Positions 14,862 through 21,869 of a stretch of 26,945 nucleotides of DNA are shown one piece after another. The notes under the pieces were generated by a model. The model worked only from the letters and a program-made list of their open reading frames with translations, did no database searches and was not told the DNA's origin. A program made the position numbers and the translations under genes. Location of the stretch: the IMG/VR virus record IMGVR_UViG_3300025128_000261, positions 1 through 26,945 of that record. One strand, written 5' to 3'. Numbering within the stretch: the stretch's first letter is position 1; every line of letters begins with the position of its first letter. Origin of the DNA: a virus.

Positions 14862-15941
14862 ATGAACTATAGAAATGGCAATGATGCAATAGAAGACTTT
14901 GCAGAAATGACAACACGATACAACACAACCAAACCTGTTGTCAGCAAGAACCACACAAGGGAAGATAACATCAGACCTGTGGGTAATCGGTCACGCAAGC
15001 ATGAACATATGATAAAGGTATCAGCGTACAAGTACATGATCTATGACGGTTACTGTGCAGGAGACCCGAAGTTCAGTGATTGGGGTAACAGAGTGCCACC
15101 GACAGAGAAAGAAACTCTAGCCCTTGCACCGATTGTGTGGACGCTATCACCGAAGGGTGACATTGAGACTATACGAATACGCAATGGATCAGGTAACTAC
15201 GCACATTGCTCTCGGTATAGTTTACTTGAGAACACGTTACCACATGGGTTAAGGTTTATTGTCTACAATGGTAAGCAGTATATAGAAACGAGTAAAAACA
15301 AACAAGAATATCTATTACCCAAGAGCCGATACAATCCGTTCTGTAGCCCCGATGCTTATAATGCAGAATGGTTTTCTGACAAAGACGACAAGAAGTATCT
15401 AACCTTTGCTCGCAAAGTTGGTGGTGACAGATACAGTTGGGAGATCATTGGTGATACGTGGGATGTACGTGGATCACGTAAACAAGTTAACAAGAAAGCC
15501 AAGGCAGAGATCAAGCCCTACGCAGATGCGTTCTATAAGTGGATCACCACTATGTATAGGCTCATACCATTTACGGATTACGACTATGCAAGCAATCATA
15601 GAGTAGAGTTAGGTGAGTGGGCAGTCGAGCAAGGTTTGATAAGGAACAAATGGGAACTTAATTCGGTAAGTAATAGTGAAAATTCAAAAAGTGCTATGTC
15701 TATTATTGCCGACGGAGTATTTCGTGACGATCAACACCCTATGAGGTTACATCTTGCCATTGACTTCTTAGCACAGAGTAATCTTAACGTTAATCGCTAT
15801 TACCGTGACAGTGAAATCAAAGAGCCAGAGACTAAGGAAGATGTAAGTAGACTACGTGCGCAGTGGAACAGATACGTCAACAGTAAACTTAATCTTGTCA
15901 AAGAACTTGAAGCAGAGAAAATCGTGAAGGGAGGAAAGTAA
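14862..15941 (+). CDS. Unknown 359-aa protein
   Basis: I recognise no domain. The first ~50 residues are polar and probably disordered. A central part (about 50-215) mixes Tyr- and Trp-rich strands (VWTLSPKGDIETIRIRNG, YSWEIIGDTWDVRG). The C-terminal ~100 residues are helical and charged and end EAEKIVKGGK. It has no membrane segment and no obvious catalytic motif. AAGGAG seven bases before the ATG sets the start. It is the first gene after the MoxR/VWA module and is separated from it by a palindromic element, so a link to that module is possible but unproven. Confidence 0.8.
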   Translation: MNYRNGNDAIEDFAEMTTRYNTTKPVVSKNHTREDNIRPVGNRSRKHEHMIKVSAYKYMIYDGYCAGDPKFSDWGNRVPPTEKETLALAPIVWTLSPKGDIETIRIRNGSGNYAHCSRYSLLENTLPHGLRFIVYNGKQYIETSKNKQEYLLPKSRYNPFCSPDAYNAEWFSDKDDKKYLTFARKVGGDRYSWEIIGDTWDVRGSRKQVNKKAKAEIKPYADAFYKWITTMYRLIPFTDYDYASNHRVELGEWAVEQGLIRNKWELNSVSNSENSKSAMSIIADGVFRDDQHPMRLHLAIDFLAQSNLNVNRYYRDSEIKEPETKEDVSRLRAQWNRYVNSKLNLVKELEAEKIVKGGK

Positions 15942-16102
15942 TGTTTGATACAGAAAGAAAAGCACTGACCAACGTGCTAAACCATTTGGTCGATGAGATA
16001 TGCTTGAACACAAAAGAAACCCAGGCGCAATATTTACGACACGACATAACGTGTTTACAGGAGTACCTTGAAACAACCACGAGAGAAGGAGAGAAGACAT
16101 GA
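15941..16102 (+). CDS. Unknown 53-aa protein
   Basis: A short helical, charged ORF starting MFDTERKALTNVLNHLVDE. Its ATG shares one base with the preceding stop (TAATG), GGGAGG is seven bases upstream, and its TGA overlaps the next ATG (ATGA). These couplings on both sides make it a convincing gene despite its size. No family is recognised. Confidence 0.75.
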   Translation: MFDTERKALTNVLNHLVDEICLNTKETQAQYLRHDITCLQEYLETTTREGEKT

Positions 16103-16935
16103 GTATATTTAAAAGGGTCAGTCAGTTAGAACCTTACGAGTTCAGTGGTGCAACTGCACCGCTTGATTACTTTGCTGATGCAATATCAAAAGCCATACGT
16201 GGTATTAAGTTTGGTAAGATTGATGGTAAGAAAGAAGTACACGTTTACACCGAAGGGCAACCGTTCACTATGGGGTACATTGGCTACGGTGATTGGCGAG
16301 ACAGTGGGGTTGAGAATATAGATTATTTCAATGTGGTCAGCCCGAACATAACCAACGAGAAGTATTCTTACGGTGATGCACGTCACAGGAAAATGTCCAC
16401 CAAACTCGACGTTGCACTCAAGACTGCCAAGCGTTACTTCCGTAATCTCACACCTGAACAGATGGCGCAGAATGAAGCCACAGGTATACGAGATAATTAC
16501 AACAGTGTCAGATACAGGTTGAGAGAGGATAAGGAAAACAAGCACAGTAAACTGTTACGAGGTGATGCAGTAATCTCGGAGTTCCGTCACATGCTACAGC
16601 AAGGCTACGAGTTTGTTGACAAGAATTTTGGTGCAGAGGTGCAAGCATACATAACGTCAATAGACGAACATGCCGAAGCCAAAGCGAAAGGACTGAACGT
16701 TGCTTTCGTGCGTGTGTTTGAGAAGTTTGGTGAGCAGACATTTCAAGTTGTTAAGATGCACGGACTTCACAAAATGAGTAGACCTCCAATAGATGATGCC
16801 GTTGAGTATACAGACAAGACGCTACCTGAAGAGCTAATGGGTAAGATATCAACCCTTAACATGTTACAGAAAGATGGGTATGTCGAAGATGTTGGCTTCA
16901 ATTCTGGAGACGGACTATTCTATGTCACTCTATGA
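16099..16935 (+). CDS. Unknown 278-aa protein
   Basis: A soluble protein without a recognised family. About 1-130 contain aromatic strands (YIGYGDWRDSGVENIDYF), the middle (140-200) is helical and charged, and the last ~75 residues form a small alpha-beta domain ending YVEDVGFNSGDGLFYVTL. That last domain resembles the whole of the next gene's product (see findings). GAAGGAGAG precedes the ATG. It is translationally coupled to the 53-aa gene. Confidence 0.8.
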   Translation: MSIFKRVSQLEPYEFSGATAPLDYFADAISKAIRGIKFGKIDGKKEVHVYTEGQPFTMGYIGYGDWRDSGVENIDYFNVVSPNITNEKYSYGDARHRKMSTKLDVALKTAKRYFRNLTPEQMAQNEATGIRDNYNSVRYRLREDKENKHSKLLRGDAVISEFRHMLQQGYEFVDKNFGAEVQAYITSIDEHAEAKAKGLNVAFVRVFEKFGEQTFQVVKMHGLHKMSRPPIDDAVEYTDKTLPEELMGKISTLNMLQKDGYVEDVGFNSGDGLFYVTL

Positions 16936-17152
16936 CACGTTATACAGCGTTACGATATCAAAACATACAAAAAAGGTTTATGTGTCATGTATTGGTATTA
17001 ATTGTGTTGACAACGAATTAGAAGACGTGTATACCTCTACAGATAAGCTACCAACATGGGTAAAAGACAAGATAGCGATACTCATGTTGGTGGATAAAGT
17101 AGAAGGTATAGGGTACAGAATTGAAGACGAAAAGTTTTACATCTATAAATAA
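16922..17152 (+). CDS. Unknown 76-aa protein, paralogue of the preceding C-terminal domain
   Basis: The ATG at 16922 (MSLYDTLYS) lies inside the end of the previous gene, with a GGAG somewhat far upstream (12 bases). Its second half aligns with the end of the 278-aa protein: VYTSTDKLP with EYTDKTLP, KIAILML with KISTLNML, and VEGIGYRIEDEKFYI with VEDVGFNSGDGLFYV. A recent tandem duplication of one domain is the simplest explanation. Function is unknown for both. Confidence 0.75.
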   Translation: MSLYDTLYSVTISKHTKKVYVSCIGINCVDNELEDVYTSTDKLPTWVKDKIAILMLVDKVEGIGYRIEDEKFYIYK

Positions 17153-17165
17153 ATACTTATCAAAA

Positions 17166-17399
17166 ATGGTGGGGGGTCTACGGACTCCCCTAAATGATGC
17201 CAGTTTTTTGAATGTTGTAGACTTGGAAGTGAAGATTACGGTTAGTCACCGACTAACCCATAAAACAAAAGAGGTCATGTTTGACGGTGTATTGTCAGAC
17301 GAGACACTACTTATGGTATATAAAGATGTAGAGAGGGAGTTAAAGAATGGTGATAACACCAGAAGCAAAAGTAAAAAAGGTAGTGATAAGACATCTTAA
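17166..17399 (+). CDS. Unknown 77-aa protein, uncertain start
   Basis: The reading frame is open from before 17121. The only ATG, at 17166, has no clear ribosome binding site and is followed at once by a strong hairpin (17171-17190), so the true start is in doubt. The segment KTKEVMFDGVLSDETLLMVYKDVERELKN looks like genuine protein. The C terminus is very basic where it overlaps the next gene. One copy of the palindromic element (17241-17257) is read in frame as V-S-H-R-L-(T). It could be a real small gene or a decayed one. Confidence 0.45.
   Translation: MVGGLRTPLNDASFLNVVDLEVKITVSHRLTHKTKEVMFDGVLSDETLLMVYKDVERELKNGDNTRSKSKKGSDKTS
17171..17190 (+). terminator. Stable hairpin with UACG tetraloop, possible partial terminator
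   Basis: An 8-bp stem (GGGGGGTC at 17171-17178 with GACTCCCC at 17183-17190, one G-U pair) closes a TACG loop in the C(UNCG)G class. The only T run (17204-17209) comes 13 bases later, so classical termination is uncertain. It may instead stabilise the 3' end of upstream mRNA. Confidence 0.5.
17241..17257. repeat. Palindromic element copy 8 (loop ACC), inside a gene
   Basis: GTTAGTC-ACC-GACTAAC is in frame in the 77-aa ORF, encoding V-S-H-R-L-(T). As in copy 3, the base change removes the TGA of the intergenic form. Confidence 0.85.
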
Positions 17400-17667
17400 G
17401 CTGTTAGGAGCATATTACTTCTACCCAGTTACAGGTGGCTACGGTATGTCAGGTGTTCCCGATATTGTCGGGTGCTACAATGGTAAGTTTTTTGGCATTG
17501 AGTGCAAAGCAGGTAGCAACAAGCCTACGCCACTACAGCGTAAGAACTTAACAGATATTGAATTAGCAGGGGGTATAGCCGTCGTTGTTAATGAGAAGAA
17601 TATGAATGAGATAGAGGAGATACTAAACAGGAACTGGAAATATAAATTTAATTATGAGTTTAACTAG
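17347..17667 (+). CDS. VRR-NUC family nuclease
   Basis: A 106-aa stand-alone nuclease of the VRR-NUC branch of the PD-(D/E)XK fold, similar in size to other phage members. The core is GVPDIVG (Asp39), then FFGIECKAG (Glu52, Lys54) and TPLQ (Gln64). Family members cut branched or structured DNA, such as Holliday junctions, and a role in resolving replication intermediates before packaging is likely. GGGAG upstream supports ATG 17347, which overlaps the previous ORF. The stop codon TAG is the first part of an inverted repeat. Confidence 0.9.
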   Translation: MVITPEAKVKKVVIRHLKLLGAYYFYPVTGGYGMSGVPDIVGCYNGKFFGIECKAGSNKPTPLQRKNLTDIELAGGIAVVVNEKNMNEIEEILNRNWKYKFNYEFN

Positions 17668-17860
17668 TGGGGGTTTGTTGTAGTCTGTTGACCCACTAGG
17701 GCGTAAGCAGTGAGAGCGTCGGTTTTGATTGTGGACTGTTATCCACTGCAACAAGGGCAAGTCACTCCTTTCTATATGATTATCGACTTGTGACCTTGTG
17801 ATGGTAGGACATCTAAAAATCTAGTCCCTGTTAACATGACAACAGGGGCGACTATAAAAA
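17664..17860 (+). other. Gene-free stretch with several inverted repeats, possible structured RNA
   Basis: There is no gene between 17668 and 17874. Inverted repeats: CTAGTGGG (17664-17671) with CCCACTAG (17692-17699); GCAGTG (17707-17712) with CACTGC (17744-17749), enclosing GTGGA/TCCAC; GTCAC (17761-17765) with GTGAC (17790-17794); and CCCTGTT with AACAGGG between about 17825 and 17846. A chain of four hairpins with no coding content may be an RNA element, a processing site or a small RNA. I see no tRNA and no good terminator U run. Confidence 0.4.
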
Positions 17861-17874
17861 TAAAAGGAGAGAGA

Positions 17875-18099
17875 ATGAAAGAAGTTGTTACATATATTGC
17901 ATTGATTGCTATGGAGTTTAGTGATGAAGCAACGTGCAATGCGTTTTATAAAAATTACAATTCAACAGAGGGACACACGCCAACATGTACTACTGTAATG
18001 AGATATGAAGATGACCGTGATCTAACTTACGGCACTCTTGACCATATAACCCCACCCCCATTACCAAGACCAGAGGTTATCGGAAAGATAGTGCAGTGA
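17875..18099 (+). CDS. Unknown 74-aa protein
   Basis: The start is ATG 17875 with AAGGAGAG directly upstream; an in-frame ATG at 17836 lies in the hairpin region and lacks a site. The protein MKEVVTYIALIAMEF begins with a hydrophobic strand or short helix, has a central Cys-containing polar part and ends in a Pro-rich PPPLPRPE segment. No family is recognised. Its stop overlaps the next start (GTGA). Confidence 0.7.
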   Translation: MKEVVTYIALIAMEFSDEATCNAFYKNYNSTEGHTPTCTTVMRYEDDRDLTYGTLDHITPPPLPRPEVIGKIVQ

Positions 18100-18290
18100 A
18101 AACAAATATTTACCAGACCTTACATTTAAGAAAAGGTAATGTTTACAAACATCTTTCTGATGAGGAAGCACAATGGTTAATCGATGAAGCCGTAAGATTA
18201 GATCGTTGCGACATAGGGTTAATTATAGCATCTATAATTAGTGATGCGTACCACGAAGAAAAGGGAGAAGAGAATGAAGAAAGCAGATAA
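18096..18290 (+). CDS. Unknown 64-aa acidic protein (GTG start)
   Basis: It begins with GTG at 18096, overlapping the previous stop, with GGAAAG eight bases upstream. A helical, acidic protein (HLSDEEAQWLIDEAVRLDRC) with a Glu-rich end that overlaps the next gene. No domain is recognised. Confidence 0.65.
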   Translation: MKTNIYQTLHLRKGNVYKHLSDEEAQWLIDEAVRLDRCDIGLIIASIISDAYHEEKGEENEESR

Positions 18291-18702
18291 GGTATGGCAA
18301 TACCTGTTAAAAAATAGATTAGCTACAGCATCAGAAGTAGCAAAATCCTGTAAGGTATCTTATGGGTATGCTCATAAGTTGATGAGTAAAGTGTCCACAC
18401 CAAGAGAGGTGTTTGAGAAGGAAGCCAACAAGCTAGACCGTTGTGATCTATTGCGAGAAGCAGTGAGCCTCACAGGCGGTGCTAGATTAAAAGACTATGG
18501 TAGCCCTGTTGACAACCACCAACACATTGCCCGCATCTTTACAGCTATCACAGGTAAACACGTTACAGGTAGAGATATAGCCATAATGCACCAAGCAACC
18601 AAGTTGGCACGTAGGCAAACAACCCCTTTAGAAAAAGATCATTACATAGACAACATGGCATATGTCGGGATTGAGTATGAGTGTGCAGTGGAGGAAGAGT
18701 AA
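18274..18702 (+). CDS. DUF6378-like protein with N-terminal HTH
   Basis: A 142-aa protein. Residues 5-40 look like a winged or plain helix-turn-helix (ATASEVAKSCKVSYGYAHKL). Residues ~58-138 match the pattern of phage DUF6378 domains: LTGGARLKDYGSP (66-78), Asn81, a buried DIAIMHQATKLAR helix and KDHYIDNMAYVGIE. DUF6378 is an all-helical domain that I believe is related to MazG-like nucleotide pyrophosphohydrolases; the biochemical role is unproven. GGGAGAAGAG sets ATG 18274, within the preceding gene. The stop couples to the polymerase start (TAATG), suggesting a role in nucleotide supply or polymerase regulation. Confidence 0.7.
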   Translation: MKKADKVWQYLLKNRLATASEVAKSCKVSYGYAHKLMSKVSTPREVFEKEANKLDRCDLLREAVSLTGGARLKDYGSPVDNHQHIARIFTAITGKHVTGRDIAIMHQATKLARRQTTPLEKDHYIDNMAYVGIEYECAVEEE

Positions 18703-20507
18703 TGGATCTAATTACTCTAGACTTTGAAACATACTACGATAAGGACATATCCTTGCGTAAGATGACAACAGAAGAATACATACGTGACCCATTGTTTGAG
18801 GTTATAGGCGTATGTGTTAAGGTAAACAACGGAGCAACGGAGTGGGCGAGTGGTACGCACGAACAGATCAAAGAGTATTTACACACTTTTAAATGGTCGG
18901 AAGCTATGGTTCTTGCTCACAACACGATGTTTGACGGTGCTATACTTAATTGGCATTTTGGTATTAGTCCTCGTGTATATACCGATACTCTTTGTATTGG
19001 TCGTGCTGTTCATGGAGTTGAACATAGTGTAAGTCTCAAGGCGTTGGCTGAACGGTATGATCTTGGAGTTAAGGGAGATGAAGTCCTTAACACACTAGGC
19101 AAGAGGCGTGAACAGTTTACAGACGAAGAATTAGAACGGTTTGGCGACTACTGCGTCAACGATGTGGAGTTGACATACAAGCTATTTATGAAGATGGCTA
19201 AAGGATTTCCCAAGAAAGAACTTAAACTTATTGATACGACATTGCGTATGTTTGTAGAGCCTGTATTACGTCTGGATCTACAGCTGTTGGAAGAACATCT
19301 TACAGTAACACGTCAACGTAAAGAGGACTTACTCTCCCAGGCGTCCGTGGAGCGTGATGACTTGATGAGCAACCCCAAGTTCGCAGAGTTACTAAAAGGT
19401 CTTGGTGTTGAACCCCCCACAAAGATAAGTCCTACAACAGGAAAAGAAACTCTTGCTTTGGCAAAGTCAGATGAAGGTTTCAAAGCACTTGAGAGTCACC
19501 CAGATGAGAGGGTGCAACAGCTTGTAGCGGCGAGGCTCGGCAACAAAAGCACATTAGAAGAGACACGAACTCAAAGGTTTATAGACATATACAATCGTGG
19601 GCTGTTGCCTGTACCTGTTCGATATTACGCGGCGCACACAGGACGTTGGGGTGGTGATGATAAGATTAATCTACAAAACTTACCTAGCCGTGGGGTTAAT
19701 GGTAAGAAGTTAAAGCAGAGCATACTTGCGCCAGAGGGATGCACGTTGATAGACGCTGACTCAGCTCAGATTGAAGCGAGAGTATTGGCGTGGCTTGCAG
19801 GGCAAGATGATTTGACTCAAGCGTTCAGAGATGGCGAAGATGTATATAAGAAGATGGCATCGCGCATCTATGGGGTCAAAGAAGAAGATGTTACCAAGGA
19901 TCAACGGTTCGTTGGCAAGACAACTATTTTGGGTGCAGGGTATGGTATGGGAGCGCAGAAGTTTCAGAACCAACTGCAAACATTTGGATTTGATATGGAA
20001 TTAAAAGAAGCAAGGCGTGTTATAAAGATATACCGTGAAACTAACGATAAGATTAGCGAGTTATGGCATAGCGCACAACGTTACCTAGAACATAAATATG
20101 CGTTTGGTTTGAAAGATGTGTTGAAGATAGTAGACGGTACGATAATACTACCGTCTGGTTTAAAGCTACGATACGAAGACCTACAGTTCGATCAGACTGA
20201 CAAGGGTGTAGAGTTTCACTATAAAATTAGACGTGGGCGTAACAGGATATACGGCGGTAAGGTTATAGAGAACGTATGCCAAGCTATAGCACGTTGCATT
20301 ATTGGCGAACAGATGTTGGAGATAGCTAAGAAACACAGGGTTGTTTTGACAGTTCACGATTCTGTGGTATGCTGCGTAAAAGATGAGGACGTAGTAGAAG
20401 CGCAAGAGTACATCGAAGAATGTATGCGTTGGACACCCGATTGGGCAAAAGGTTTACCGATTAATTGTGAGTCGGGAACAGGCAAATCATATGGAGATTG
20501 CGAATGA
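18702..20507 (+). CDS. polA: DNA polymerase, family A, with 3'-5' exonuclease
   Basis: The 601-aa phage replicative polymerase. The proofreading domain has DFE (Asp7, Glu9), AHNTMFDG (Asn74, Asp78) and YCVND (Tyr150, Asp154). The polymerase domain has motif A DADSAQIEAR (catalytic Asp353), motif B RFVGKTTILGAGYG (Arg402, Lys406, Leu410, Tyr414) and motif C VHDS (His552, Asp553). The residue equivalent to E. coli Phe762 is leucine (410), a variant common in virioplankton. The glutamate of the usual HDE is serine here. There is no 5'-3' exonuclease domain, as in other phage enzymes. GGAGG upstream and the TAATG overlap support ATG 18702 over an earlier in-frame codon. Confidence 0.97.
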   Translation: MDLITLDFETYYDKDISLRKMTTEEYIRDPLFEVIGVCVKVNNGATEWASGTHEQIKEYLHTFKWSEAMVLAHNTMFDGAILNWHFGISPRVYTDTLCIGRAVHGVEHSVSLKALAERYDLGVKGDEVLNTLGKRREQFTDEELERFGDYCVNDVELTYKLFMKMAKGFPKKELKLIDTTLRMFVEPVLRLDLQLLEEHLTVTRQRKEDLLSQASVERDDLMSNPKFAELLKGLGVEPPTKISPTTGKETLALAKSDEGFKALESHPDERVQQLVAARLGNKSTLEETRTQRFIDIYNRGLLPVPVRYYAAHTGRWGGDDKINLQNLPSRGVNGKKLKQSILAPEGCTLIDADSAQIEARVLAWLAGQDDLTQAFRDGEDVYKKMASRIYGVKEEDVTKDQRFVGKTTILGAGYGMGAQKFQNQLQTFGFDMELKEARRVIKIYRETNDKISELWHSAQRYLEHKYAFGLKDVLKIVDGTIILPSGLKLRYEDLQFDQTDKGVEFHYKIRRGRNRIYGGKVIENVCQAIARCIIGEQMLEIAKKHRVVLTVHDSVVCCVKDEDVVEAQEYIEECMRWTPDWAKGLPINCESGTGKSYGDCE

Positions 20508-20980
20508 CACGAAGGCTTGAAGAAGATGGATACGAGACGGTTGTAGGTTGGGGTAAACAGTTAGTAGAAGTTGAAGATGATTTTACATGTTGTCCCGAAT
20601 GTAAGTCAAAACAACTTTACATGGGTACAACACCAGAGGTAGTAAAAAATACACATAGTGTTGTTATTAAACTTACTTGTAATGAGTGTTCAACGGAATC
20701 AAAACTTGCTTTATTTAATGACCACGTTGGACTTGATAAACTTGTTACACGTATAAATTGGGTAGAAAAAGTAGTTTCGTATGTAGAGGATGCTGTTGAC
20801 GAATTAAAATCTTTTTCCTTAACAGGGAAAAGTAAAAAAATTAAAAGGCACGTAGAGAAGTTTGATCTAGGGCATTTAAAGTTGGACGAGGAGTTACCTA
20901 AAGGTGTTTCATCATACAGAAGCAAAGATTATGATGAGGATAAAAACGATAACGTAATAAGCATAAGAGAAAAAGAGTGA
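20504..20980 (+). CDS. Zinc-ribbon protein downstream of PolA
   Basis: A 158-aa protein with a four-Cys ribbon, CPEC (Cys30, Cys33) and CNEC (Cys59, Cys62), in the N-terminal half. A helical, Lys-rich middle follows, then a charged tail. ATG 20504 overlaps the polymerase stop (ATGA) with GGAG seven bases upstream. Zinc ribbons of this kind bind nucleic acids or transcription and replication proteins. Coupling to polA suggests a replication or transcription accessory role, but no specific family is recognised. Confidence 0.75.
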   Translation: MTRRLEEDGYETVVGWGKQLVEVEDDFTCCPECKSKQLYMGTTPEVVKNTHSVVIKLTCNECSTESKLALFNDHVGLDKLVTRINWVEKVVSYVEDAVDELKSFSLTGKSKKIKRHVEKFDLGHLKLDEELPKGVSSYRSKDYDEDKNDNVISIREKE

Positions 20981-21207
20981 TGACAGATGAAGAAGAAAAA
21001 GAAGAAGCTAAAAAACTTTTTAAGAGAAGAAAATGGGCTGACTTACAACATGCAATTCACGATCCTAATTATGTTGATAATTCTATTTTAGATAAAGATG
21101 CAGACGAATGGTTGATTCGTTTAAGTACTATGGATTATAAATTAGAAAGAAGCCCTCAAGAAATGGAACGAAGATATGTTGCAAATAAAAAAAGAGAGGG
21201 AAAGTGA
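20980..21207 (+). CDS. Unknown 75-aa charged protein
   Basis: A very hydrophilic, helical protein (MTDEEEKEEAKKLFKRRKW at the start). ATG 20980 shares a base with the previous stop; GTG 20977 is an alternative. The ribosome binding site is weak, so coupling probably supplies the ribosomes. No family is recognised. Confidence 0.65.
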   Translation: MTDEEEKEEAKKLFKRRKWADLQHAIHDPNYVDNSILDKDADEWLIRLSTMDYKLERSPQEMERRYVANKKREGK

Positions 21208-21869
21208 GCATAGCACCGTGGTCATTTAGTAGAATTAAATCCTTTGAGCAATGCCCGAAGCAATTCTATCACATGAAAATAGCCAAAGATTACCATGAGA
21301 GTGAGACCGAAGCCATGCGCTACGGAACGGAAGCCCACCTTGTTGCCGAAGAGTTTATTCGTGATGGGAAACCAGTGCCTAGTAAGTTTGCTTACATGAA
21401 GGACCCGCTCACCTCACTAAGTAATAGACGTGGTAATAAGTTAACAGAAATACGTATGGGTCTGACATCAGACCTAGAGCCTTGTGAGTTTATGGCTAAG
21501 AATGTGTGGTGGCGTGGTATTGCTGATCTTGTTATCATGGACGGAGCAAAGGCATGGGTGGTAGACTATAAGACAAGTAAGTCTGCTAAGTATGCAGATA
21601 AAGGTCAACTTGAGTTGATGGCTATGGCAACCTTCAAACACTTTCCCGAAGTAACACAAGTAAACGCAGGGTTGATGTTTGTGTTAGCTAAAAAGTTTGT
21701 CAAAGAGAAATATACAGATGACATGTTACCTGCTTTGTGGGATAAATGGTTAGCGAGTTACAAGCGTATGGAGATTGCATACGAGGAAGATGTTTGGAAC
21801 GCACGACCGAGTGGACTTTGCAAGAAGCACTGCGCCGTAATTGAATGTGTATATAATGGGAGTAATTGA
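21204..21869 (+). CDS. PD-(D/E)XK exonuclease, Cas4/RecB-like with probable Fe-S cluster
   Basis: A 221-aa nuclease. It opens with the RecB/Cas4 signature SFSRIKSFEQCPKQFYH, followed by His45 (GTEAHLVAEE), Asp108 (RGIADLVI), VDYKT (Asp121, Lys123) and Gln135, the standard catalytic order. Cys17 near the N terminus and Cys206, Cys210, Cys215 at the C terminus are placed like the four ligands of the iron-sulphur cluster in Cas4 and AddB. The likely role is DNA end processing or recombination during replication. It starts with GTG at 21204, overlapping the previous stop. No CRISPR genes are nearby, so a Cas4 role in adaptation is not implied. Confidence 0.88.
   Translation: MSIAPWSFSRIKSFEQCPKQFYHMKIAKDYHESETEAMRYGTEAHLVAEEFIRDGKPVPSKFAYMKDPLTSLSNRRGNKLTEIRMGLTSDLEPCEFMAKNVWWRGIADLVIMDGAKAWVVDYKTSKSAKYADKGQLELMAMATFKHFPEVTQVNAGLMFVLAKKFVKEKYTDDMLPALWDKWLASYKRMEIAYEEDVWNARPSGLCKKHCAVIECVYNGSN

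Noticed and set aside
17700-17770. tRNA gene in the gene-free stretch
   Set aside because: No T-arm consensus or cloverleaf could be fitted on either strand.
21204-21869. Reading the Cas4-like nuclease as evidence for a phage CRISPR system
   Set aside because: No repeats, Cas1, Cas2 or effector genes are present; the surroundings are replication genes.
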